Shown: in pieces, positions 40,745-48,102 of the stretch
Numbering within the stretch: position 1 is the first letter of the stretch
Layout: every line of letters begins with the position of its first letter
From: an uncultured Myxococcales bacterium
Lineage (GTDB): Bacteria; Myxococcota_A; UBA9042; DTJE01
Assembly: GCA_903847405.1 (NCBI GenBank)
Contig: CAINDP010000138.1
Span: 62,001 to 126,000 of the forward strand
Direction of reading: 5' to 3'
Length of the DNA: 64,000 nt
Position numbers and translations under genes: made by a program
The notes under the pieces: generated by a model
The model's database searches: none
Told to the model about the DNA's origin: nothing
Seen by the model: the letters and a program-made list of their open reading frames with translations, nothing else

Positions 40745-41593
40745 CTAGCCCGCCCCCCGCGACACCAGTTTCGAAAGCCCCCAGATCGGCAACGCGAAGA
40801 CGATCGAAAGCGTCAGGGCGAAGGTCATCACGCCCAGGAAGATCCCCAGGATCGGCGCCAGGACGCGCAGCAGCGGATCGATCACGCCGGCGGCCCAGGC
40901 CGTGGCCAGGTTCACCAGCAGCAGGCCGAGGACCAGGACCAGGAACCCCGACGCCGCGCCCTTCAGGTCCGACGGGCTCAGGCGGATCCCCGTGCCCACC
41001 GCGAAGGCGAGGTACAGAAACACCCAGAACTGCCAGTGCCCCAGGTTCTCGGCGCGGAACACGCCCCCCAGGGTGGACATCACCATGCCCAGGACGCTCG
41101 ACCCCAGGGCCCCGACGGTGGAAAGGGATGCCGCCTGGCCCTCGCCCAACTGCACCTGCGGCACCCGGCCCAGGACGTCGGAACCCAGCAGGATCAGGGA
41201 CGCCACGTAGAGCACCAGGGTGCCCAGGATGACCGGGCCGATCCCGATGAAGAAGTTCCCCAGGCGGGCCCACAGGCTGCGGCGGTTCCATTCGTGCTCG
41301 ACGTATCCCAGCACGTCGGAGTGCGGATCGGGCGAAAAGGGCCGGAACGCGGTGATCCGATGCCCGAACAGGGGACAGAACATCGCGTGGCCGGTTTCGT
41401 GGACCGCCGTCCCCAGCCATCCGAACAGTGCCAGGTACGCCGTTCGCCCCAGGACGGCCAGGGCCCGGGATTCGACGAAGCCCGCCAGGACGTGCATCGC
41501 CAGGCCCAGGATCAGCGCGGGCCCCAGCAACACCAGCAACTGCACGGCCGTCCGCATCGCGACCTCGGACAGGTACGGGCCGACCGCGTCCAT
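40745..41593 (-). CDS. Multi-pass membrane protein with HExxH motif (putative metalloprotease)
   Basis: A 282-residue inner-membrane protein with about six hydrophobic segments; ATG at 41593 follows GGAGG by five bases. Residues 65-69 are HETGH, placed at the edge of a helix (FGWLGTAVHETGHAMFCPLF), as in zinc proteases of the site-2/M50 or DUF3267 type. No clear second metal-ligand motif such as NPDG was found, so catalysis is uncertain. The gene follows icmF by about 50 bp, with a repeat element in between. Confidence 0.65.
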   Translation of the reverse strand: MDAVGPYLSEVAMRTAVQLLVLLGPALILGLAMHVLAGFVESRALAVLGRTAYLALFGWLGTAVHETGHAMFCPLFGHRITAFRPFSPDPHSDVLGYVEHEWNRRSLWARLGNFFIGIGPVILGTLVLYVASLILLGSDVLGRVPQVQLGEGQAASLSTVGALGSSVLGMVMSTLGGVFRAENLGHWQFWVFLYLAFAVGTGIRLSPSDLKGAASGFLVLVLGLLLVNLATAWAAGVIDPLLRVLAPILGIFLGVMTFALTLSIVFALPIWGLSKLVSRGAG

Positions 41594-41606
41594 TCGATCC
41601 TCCGGA

Positions 41607-41632
41607 AAAATGGGGACAGACACCGATTTCCG
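41607..41632 (+). repeat. 26-bp repeat, copy 1 (containing GGGGACAGACACC)
   Basis: The reverse complement of this sequence matches 45211-45236 at 23 of 26 positions. GGGGACAGACACC cores of this type are known from scattered REP-like elements in proteobacteria. This copy sits between the icmF stop and the next gene's ribosome site. Confidence 0.6.
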
Positions 41633-41643
41633 GCGCCGGGCTC

Positions 41644-44600
41644 CTACAGGTTGCGCCGGTACTCCCCGCCGACCGCGTACAGGGCGCGGGTGATCTGCCC
41701 CAGAGTACAGCACGCCGCCGCATCGAGGATCGCATCGAACACGTTCGCACCGCTGACGGCCGCCGCCCGGAGGCGCTCCAGCGCGCCGCCCGACGCGTCC
41801 CGGTGACGGTCCTGGAACGCCTGCACCTGGTCCACCTGCGATCGCTTTTCCTCGTCGGTCGAGCGGATCAGGTGGGACACCGTGCCCGCCGCAGCCTCCC
41901 GCGCGGGATCCAGGAAAGTGTTCACGCCCACGATGGGCAGTTCGCCGCTGTGCTTCAGGGTTTCGTAGTGCAGGCTTTCGTCCTGGATGCGGCCCCGCTG
42001 GTACCGCGTTTCCATGGCGCCCAGCACGCCGCCCCGCTCGGACAGGCGGTCGAACTCCGCCAGCACGGCCTCCTCGACCAGGTCCGTCAGGCGCTCGATG
42101 ACGTTCGACCCCTGCCACGGGTTCTCGTTGGCCGACAGCCCGAACTCCCGCTGCAGGATCAACTGGATCGCCAGCGCGCGACGCACCGACTCCTCGGTGG
42201 GGGTCGTCACGGCCTCGTCATAGGCGTTCGTGTGCAGGCTCTGGCAGTTGTCGAACACCGCGTACAGGGCCTGCAGCGTGGTCCGGACGTCGTTGAACTC
42301 GACCTCCCGGGCGTGCAGGGAGCGGCCCGAGGTCTGGATGTGGTACTTCAGTTGCTGCGCCCGCTCCCCCGCGCCGTAGAGGTCCCTCAGGGCCACCGCC
42401 CAGATCCGTCGGGCCACGCGCCCGATGACGGCGTACTCGGCGTCCATGCCGTTGCTGAAGAAGAACGACAGGTTCGGCGCGAAATCGTCCACGGCCAGGC
42501 CCCGGGACCGGTAGTACTCCACGTAGGTGAAGCCGTTGGCCAGGGTGAAGGCCAGTTGCGTGACGGGGTTCGCGCCGGCCTCGGCGATGTGGTAGCCGCT
42601 GATGCTGACCGAGTAGAAGTTCCGAACCCCCTCGCCGCAGAAGAACGCCTGCACGTCGCCCATCATCTTCAGGGCGAATTCGGTGCTGAAGATGCACGTG
42701 TTCTGGGCCTGGTCCTCCTTCAGGATGTCCGCCTGGACCGTGCCGCGGACGTTCGCCAGGACCTCGGCGCGGATCCGGGCGTACTGTTCGGCCGGGACCA
42801 GGTCCGCGCCGGACAGGCCCAGCAAGGCCAGGCCAGTCCCGTCGTGCCCCTCGGGCAGTTCGCCGCGATAGGTCGGCAGCGGGCCAGGGTGGCGCCGATG
42901 GGCCGCATCCAGCGCCTGGTCCAGGCGGCCCTCGGCCCTCAGGTGGCGCTCTACGGCCTGGTCGATGGCCGTGTGGAAGAAGAAGGCCAGGGCGATCGGG
43001 GCCGGCCCGTTGATCGTCATCGACACGCTGGTGCTGGGGGCGCACAGGTCGAAGCCCGAGTACAGGCGCTTCATGTCGTCCAACGTGCAGATGCTGACCC
43101 CGGAATTGCCGACCTTGCCGTATACGTCGGGCCGCAGGTCCGGGTCCTCGCCGTACAGCGTCGGCGAATCGATGGCCGTGGACAGGCGCGCCGCGGGCCG
43201 ACCCCGGCTGACGTAGTGGAACCGGCGGTTGGTCCGTTCGGCGGTGCCCTCGCCCGCGAACATGCGCGTAGGATCCTCGCGCGTGCGTTTCAATGGGAAG
43301 GCTCCCGCCGTGAACGGGAACCGGCCCGGGACGTTTTCGGTCCCCAGGAACCGCACGCGATCGCCCCAGTCCCGCGGGGACGGCAGGGCGACCTTCGGGA
43401 TGCGGGTGCCCGAAAGCGTGGTGGCGGACGCGGGGACCCGGACGTCCTTCCCCCGGACGCGGTAGGTGAACTCGTCCGCGGCGTAGTTCGACGCGTCGGC
43501 ATCCCAGGAGGCCAGGCCTTCGCGAAATTCCGGGAGAAGGCGCTGCAGCGCCGCCCGTTGCTGCGCCTGCAGGACGCGGCAGGCGCCTTCACGATCGGTT
43601 GCAGCCTGCGCAGCGTCCCCCGGATCGCCCGGCAACGCATCGGCCGACCGGTCGTCCAGCGTCTCCAGCGCGCGCTCCAGGCCATCGGCCCGCGACGCGA
43701 TCCCGGCCTGGGCCTCCACCGTCCGCCGCCAGGAACGGCAGGCGGCCGCCACCTCGGCCAGGTAGCGCTCGCGCCGGGGCGGCACGACCACCGGTACCTC
43801 GGCAGCCCGGGCCGGAAGGGGACCGGGCGCCCAGTCCCGCCCGGTCTTCGTCGCCAGCAGCCGGCACAGGGCCTCGAACAGGCGGTCCACGCCATCGTCG
43901 GCAAAGCGGCTGGCCCGGGTGGCGAACACCGGCAGCGCCTCGTCCGGAGCGTCGAACGCCAGGCGGTTCCGACGGACCTGCTTGCGGACGTCGCGCAGGG
44001 CGTCGGCCGCGCCGCGCCGGTCCGCCTTGTTCACGACGACCAGATCCGCAAAATCCAGCATGTCGATCTTTTCCAACTGGGTGGGCGCGCCGAATTCGGG
44101 GGTCATCACGTACAGGGACAGGTCGCACAGGTCCACGACCTCGCTGTCGCCCTGGCCGATCCCGGCGGTTTCCAGGATCACCAGGTCGAACCCCCCGGCC
44201 CTCAGCACCCGCAGCATGTCCGGCACCGCCCCGGCGGTGGCCAGGTGGGCGCGACGGGTCGCCACGGAGCGCACGAAGGACCGCGGCCCCCGGGCGGCGT
44301 TCAGGCGGATGCGATCGCCCAGCAGCGCGCCGCCGGTCCGCCGTCGCGTGGGGTCCACGGCCAGCAGCGCGACCGAGCGCTCCGGAAAGCGGTCCAGGAA
44401 ACGGCGGATCAGTTCGTCCTCCAGGGACGACTTGCCGGCGCCCCCGGTCCCGGTGATGCCCAGCACCGGCGGAGGCGGGAACGGCAGCAGCCGATCCAGG
44501 TCGGCACGCAGCCCCACAAGTTCCGCCTGGTCTGCGACCCTGGATGCCAGGGTTTCGACCCGGGTCAGCACGCGCGCCACGTCCCGCGGAACCCGGCGCG

Positions 44601-45078
44601 CCAGGCCTTCGGGCAGGGGGCCCGATTCGGCGTCCGCCGGTGGGCCGCACCGTTCCAGCAGGTCGCCGATCATGCCCCTCGGGCCCAGGCGACGGCCGTC
44701 CTCGACCGAGTAGATCCGCTCCACCCCCATGCGGTGCAGGGCCTCCGCCTCCTCGTCGGTGATGGTCCCGCCCCCGCCGCCGAACACCTTCACGCGGGTG
44801 GCGCCCTGTTCCCGCAGGCTGGCCACGAGGTACGAAAAGAACTCCAGGTGCCCGCCCTGGTAGGACGAAACGCACACCCCGTCGGCGTCCTCCTGGATCA
44901 CCGCCTCGACGACCTCGGCGACCGAGCGGTTGTGGCCCAGGTGCACCACCTCCACGCCCTCGTCCTGCAGCAGGCGTCGCACCACGTGGATGGACGCGTC
45001 GTGCCCGTCGAAGAGGGCAGTCGCCGTGACGAAACGCAGGGGCCGCAACGGGGAAGCCTGGATCCTGGGATTGTCCAT
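41644..45078 (-). CDS. icmF: Fused isobutyryl-CoA mutase (adenosylcobalamin-dependent)
   Basis: A 1,144-residue mutase interconverting isobutyryl-CoA and n-butyryl-CoA, or related branched acyl-CoAs. The fusion has three parts. Residues 15-150 are the B12-binding domain with DGHDAS (His26 as lower cobalt ligand) and HLGHNRS. About 200-430 are a MeaI-type GTPase chaperone with P-loop GITGTGGAGKSS (207-218) and VVNKAD. About 570-1144 are the acyl-CoA mutase barrel with SVSISGYHIAEAGANP. The order matches IcmF exactly. ATG at 45078 has no Shine-Dalgarno sequence and coincides with the predicted transcription start. No B12 riboswitch lies upstream. Confidence 0.93.
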   Translation of the reverse strand: MDNPRIQASPLRPLRFVTATALFDGHDASIHVVRRLLQDEGVEVVHLGHNRSVAEVVEAVIQEDADGVCVSSYQGGHLEFFSYLVASLREQGATRVKVFGGGGGTITDEEAEALHRMGVERIYSVEDGRRLGPRGMIGDLLERCGPPADAESGPLPEGLARRVPRDVARVLTRVETLASRVADQAELVGLRADLDRLLPFPPPPVLGITGTGGAGKSSLEDELIRRFLDRFPERSVALLAVDPTRRRTGGALLGDRIRLNAARGPRSFVRSVATRRAHLATAGAVPDMLRVLRAGGFDLVILETAGIGQGDSEVVDLCDLSLYVMTPEFGAPTQLEKIDMLDFADLVVVNKADRRGAADALRDVRKQVRRNRLAFDAPDEALPVFATRASRFADDGVDRLFEALCRLLATKTGRDWAPGPLPARAAEVPVVVPPRRERYLAEVAAACRSWRRTVEAQAGIASRADGLERALETLDDRSADALPGDPGDAAQAATDREGACRVLQAQQRAALQRLLPEFREGLASWDADASNYAADEFTYRVRGKDVRVPASATTLSGTRIPKVALPSPRDWGDRVRFLGTENVPGRFPFTAGAFPLKRTREDPTRMFAGEGTAERTNRRFHYVSRGRPAARLSTAIDSPTLYGEDPDLRPDVYGKVGNSGVSICTLDDMKRLYSGFDLCAPSTSVSMTINGPAPIALAFFFHTAIDQAVERHLRAEGRLDQALDAAHRRHPGPLPTYRGELPEGHDGTGLALLGLSGADLVPAEQYARIRAEVLANVRGTVQADILKEDQAQNTCIFSTEFALKMMGDVQAFFCGEGVRNFYSVSISGYHIAEAGANPVTQLAFTLANGFTYVEYYRSRGLAVDDFAPNLSFFFSNGMDAEYAVIGRVARRIWAVALRDLYGAGERAQQLKYHIQTSGRSLHAREVEFNDVRTTLQALYAVFDNCQSLHTNAYDEAVTTPTEESVRRALAIQLILQREFGLSANENPWQGSNVIERLTDLVEEAVLAEFDRLSERGGVLGAMETRYQRGRIQDESLHYETLKHSGELPIVGVNTFLDPAREAAAGTVSHLIRSTDEEKRSQVDQVQAFQDRHRDASGGALERLRAAAVSGANVFDAILDAAACCTLGQITRALYAVGGEYRRNL

Positions 45079-45085
45079 GGTGGGA

Positions 45086-45114
45086 ATTCTGGGCGCATGC
45101 CGCCGGGCCGTCAA
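45086..45114 (-). promoter_or_regulatory. Promoter for icmF, probably giving leaderless mRNA
   Basis: On the minus strand TTGACG and CAGAAT are 17 bp apart. The expected start falls within a base or two of the ATG at 45078, and no ribosome site separates them. Confidence 0.45.
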
Positions 45115-45210
45115 CGCACCGGGCCCGTTGCGCCGCGCCCGTACTGATGATGGGCGCGAACCGGTCGCGCGGTCCGAATCGCCCGCCTGTTTGGCGGTAT
45201 CATCCCCAGG

Positions 45211-45236
45211 CGGAAATCGGAGGCTGTCCCCATTTC
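45211..45236 (-). repeat. 26-bp repeat, copy 2, inverted relative to copy 1
   Basis: It matches the reverse complement of 41607-41632 with three differences. It lies in the spacer between icmF and the nitrilase-family gene, just upstream of the latter's ribosome site, so the two copies bracket icmF. Confidence 0.6.
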
Positions 45237-45266
45237 CCCGTCCCCGTTTCCCCATGGGAGGGCGTC

Positions 45267-46073
45267 ATGCGCGCGGGCTGGATCCAGACCCTGCCGACCT
45301 TCGGTGAGCCGGCAGCCAACCTCGCGGCGGTCGCGGCGGTGATCGACGCGGCGGTCGCGGCAGGCCGTGCGGCGGACCTCTGGGTCCTGCCGGAGTTGTT
45401 CGCCACGGGCTACGTGTTCGCCGACCGGGACGAGGCCCTTCGGCTGTGCGAGGCGGTACCGGACGGTCCCACGGTGTCCGGACTGATCGCTCTGGCCGGC
45501 CGGGCCGGATGCGCCTTCGTGGCGGGCGTCGCCGAACGTGCGCCCGACGGACGGCTGTTCAACGCCGCGGTCGCCGTGGACGGGACCGGCCTGCGGGCAC
45601 ACTACCGGAAGGCCCACGTCTTCGGCGATGAACGGCGGTGGTCCACCCCGGGCGACCTGCCGTTTCCCGTGGTGGATCTGGCCGGCGCGCGCGTCGGGAT
45701 CATGATCTGCTTCGACTGGCGCTTCCCCGAAACGGCCCGGACCCTGGCCCTGGCCGGCGCCCAGGTCATCGCCCACCCATCGAACCTGGTCCTGCCCCAC
45801 TGCCCCGACGCCATGGTCACGCGGGCGCTGGAAAACGGCGTGTTCACGGTGACCTGCGACCGCGTCGGGACCGAGGAGCGGGCCGGGATGCACGCCACGT
45901 TCATCGGCCGCAGCCGCATCATCGGGCCCGATGGCGTCGTCCTGTCCGAAGGGCCGCCCGATCGACCCGCCTGGGACGTCGTGGAGTTCGACCCGACCCG
46001 GGCCGATGACAAGCGCCTCGCCGGCGGCAACGACATCCTCGCCGACCGTCGTACCGACCTTTATCGCTTATAG
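45267..46073 (+). CDS. Carbon-nitrogen hydrolase, nitrilase superfamily (omega-amidase-like)
   Basis: A 268-residue cytoplasmic amidase. ATG at 45267 follows GGGAGGGCGTC. The catalytic triad is clear: Glu43 in VLPELFATGY, Lys115 in HYRKAHVFG, Cys148 in IMICFDWRFPE. Length and motifs fit the omega-amidase/Nit2-like branch, which hydrolyses alpha-ketoglutaramate and similar amides; the exact substrate is inferred. It is divergent from icmF. Confidence 0.88.
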   Translation: MRAGWIQTLPTFGEPAANLAAVAAVIDAAVAAGRAADLWVLPELFATGYVFADRDEALRLCEAVPDGPTVSGLIALAGRAGCAFVAGVAERAPDGRLFNAAVAVDGTGLRAHYRKAHVFGDERRWSTPGDLPFPVVDLAGARVGIMICFDWRFPETARTLALAGAQVIAHPSNLVLPHCPDAMVTRALENGVFTVTCDRVGTEERAGMHATFIGRSRIIGPDGVVLSEGPPDRPAWDVVEFDPTRADDKRLAGGNDILADRRTDLYRL

Positions 46074-46088
46074 GATTTCGTCGGGAGG

Positions 46089-47633
46089 CTACAGGGCGGC
46101 GGGAGCGGAGGCGGGAGCGGCCGGCACGCCGGGCTTCTTCCCGTGGACCAGTTCCTCCCATTCGATCGTGATGCCCAGGCTGATGATGTCGATCGACGAG
46201 TTGTACTTGCCTTCGTTCAGGGCGTAGCCGTCCTTGACGTTGCCCGTGAAATCCAGGATCTGCTGCTTGATCCTACCGGTTCCAGCGGCGACGGTCCGCG
46301 ACATCTGGAACACGTGCGCGTACGAGAGGCCGATTTCCACGCCCCGGTAGGCCCCCGAGATGCCCGCGCCGATTCCGTAGCGGTCCCACGAGGGCAGGTC
46401 GATGATCGTCGTGTTCGTGGGCTGGGCGCCGGACTCCCACCAGCAGCCCAGGCGCACCCACAGGTGATCGGCGATGGGATTGTACGTGCCGCCCAGGCGC
46501 ACGCTGTACGTATCCTTCAGGTTCCGGGGCAGGGTGATCTTCTTCAGGATCAGCCGTGTCCCCAGCGCCTCGACGTCCTCCTTGTCGAACTTGACGCGGA
46601 ACGCGTCCAGGGCCGACCACTGCTCCCAGACGAAGTCCGCCTCGATGTCGAACAGTTCCCGGTCCGACTTCATGTGGACGTACCGGCCGCCGACCTTCAC
46701 GTCCACCGGGTAGGTGAACGAGATGCGGCCCGGGACGGTCACCGGGACCATTTTCGAATAGAGGGAGTTTTCCGTGCCCGAGATCGTGAGGTCCCCCTTC
46801 GCCTCGATATTGACCGGAATGACGCGGGCGGACACGCCCAGTTCAAGGTACGGCAGGGGCCGAACCCACCCGCCGACGACCGCCGAGAACTTCTTCCAGT
46901 CCGACACGTTCAGATCCACGCGCAGATCATTGATGGTCTTGTCGGGACTGTTCTGGGTCGATGCGCTGGCCGGCCCGATGATGTCCAGCGAGTACTTCAG
47001 GTACGGGACGGCCACGTACTGCAAACTGACGCCCAGGCCGAACCACTGCTTGTACTTCCATGCGACCGCACCCGACACGAAGACCAGGGCCGTTTCCATG
47101 CTGCTGATCGAGTAGCGGGCTGCCGAGATGGAATTCGGATCGCCCTTCGACGGGTTGTTCGAGTACGCCACGTTGCCGTAGGCCGACGGCCCCTGGAGTC
47201 CCAGGCCGAACCCCCAGTCCTTCAGGCCGAAATCCGACGTCAAGCCGAGGCTGACCCCCAGCGGGAAGACGCCGTTCTGCTGGTCGGCCGTCGCGTATTC
47301 GGTCGGCGTGCCCACCGGAACGCAGGGGGACTCGCCCGGCCCCCCCTTGCACTTCTGCGCCGGGTTCCGATCAAAGCCCAGTTTCAGGCTGGGGATGTTG
47401 TGGTTGTAGAGCAGCCGAGTGCCGCGCAGCAGCGACAGGCGCGACGGGTTCCACCAGATCGCCGACGGGTCGTCGGCGCCCACGACGAAGGCCCCGCCGC
47501 GGCCCACGGCGTGCACGCCCTGAGGACCGACCTCGATTCCCGCAGCGCTCGCCGCGGCCGGCAGGAGCGACACCAGCAGCACCAGGCACGCACACCGGAC
47601 GGCAGGAGCGGGGCAAAGCATCAAAACCACCAT
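46089..47633 (-). CDS. OmpP1/FadL-family outer-membrane transport protein
   Basis: A beta-barrel of about 514 residues. The signal peptide is followed by the family hallmark: AAGIEVGPQGVHAVGRGGAFVVGADDPSA with SAIWWNPSRLSLL, as in FadL-like channels for fatty acids or other hydrophobic compounds. Many aromatic-rich strands follow. The start is uncertain: TTG 47642, ATG 47633 (used here) and ATG 47621 all keep the signal peptide. ATG 47621 has GGTGG five bases upstream and fits the mapped promoter best. Confidence 0.8.
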   Translation of the reverse strand: MVVLMLCPAPAVRCACLVLLVSLLPAAASAAGIEVGPQGVHAVGRGGAFVVGADDPSAIWWNPSRLSLLRGTRLLYNHNIPSLKLGFDRNPAQKCKGGPGESPCVPVGTPTEYATADQQNGVFPLGVSLGLTSDFGLKDWGFGLGLQGPSAYGNVAYSNNPSKGDPNSISAARYSISSMETALVFVSGAVAWKYKQWFGLGVSLQYVAVPYLKYSLDIIGPASASTQNSPDKTINDLRVDLNVSDWKKFSAVVGGWVRPLPYLELGVSARVIPVNIEAKGDLTISGTENSLYSKMVPVTVPGRISFTYPVDVKVGGRYVHMKSDRELFDIEADFVWEQWSALDAFRVKFDKEDVEALGTRLILKKITLPRNLKDTYSVRLGGTYNPIADHLWVRLGCWWESGAQPTNTTIIDLPSWDRYGIGAGISGAYRGVEIGLSYAHVFQMSRTVAAGTGRIKQQILDFTGNVKDGYALNEGKYNSSIDIISLGITIEWEELVHGKKPGVPAAPASAPAAL

Positions 47634-47652
47634 TCTTGCCAAGGATTGCGGA

Positions 47653-47682
47653 AACCTAGCACGCGCCCCGGAAACGGGTCAA
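47653..47682 (-). promoter_or_regulatory. Sigma-70-type promoter for the FadL-family gene
   Basis: On the minus strand TTGACC and TAGGTT are 18 bp apart; the predicted start is near 47646, which would leave only four bases before a TTG at 47642. Confidence 0.45.
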
Positions 47683-47925
47683 GAACCATGATTAACACTC
47701 ACGCACACGCGGGGGCGGCGAGCCCTCGCCGTCCTCTCCACCCTCCCCGCCATTCGTTGCGCATCCTTTTCCCCGGCGCGCAGTCCTCGGCGCCCGGAAT
47801 GTCCCGGTCGCCGGCACCCAGAACTTGGCATCCTAGCCGCATCCCCCTTTAGATACAACGCCTTCCACATCACGAACACCCTCCTCATGCCGCACCGAAG
47901 AACCCCTTTCAACGGGCGACGTTCT
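47683..47925. other. Spacer between the FadL gene and the giant lipoprotein, upstream half
   Basis: Part of a 469-bp gene-free stretch. I see no conserved short gene, RNA or perfect repeat here. If the sigma-54 promoter at 47926 is real, its enhancer-binding sites would be expected in this segment. Confidence 0.4.
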
Positions 47926-47942
47926 TGGTACGCAAGTTGCAG
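47926..47942 (+). promoter_or_regulatory. Sigma-54 (-24/-12) promoter for the giant lipoprotein gene
   Basis: TTGGTACG then CAAG then TTGCA fits the RpoN consensus with GG at 47928-47929 and GC at 47940-47941, exactly 10 bp apart. The only mismatches are a T for C after the GG and a C for purine at the following position. Transcription would start near 47953, giving a leader of about 150 bases. Such promoters need an enhancer-binding activator. Confidence 0.6.
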
Positions 47943-48102
47943 GTATCCAACTCGGTTTTCTTGCCCTCCGGCCGTGGCGCGCGCCCCGTTTGCGCACAAC
48001 CGCCCGGAAGACTTGGAAGGATCTGGGACGGACCGGCCGTTCGACGCTTTGGAGTGTGAAATGTTTGCGGGTTTGAGTGTCACTAGCAGTCAAGGAGGCG
48101 CC

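Noticed and set aside
41607-45236. Insertion sequence formed by the repeats around icmF
   Set aside because: No transposase lies between the repeats, and no flanking target duplication was seen.
45079-45266. Cobalamin riboswitch controlling icmF
   Set aside because: The spacer is too short and no B12-box-like sequence was seen; the promoter appears to start at the ATG.
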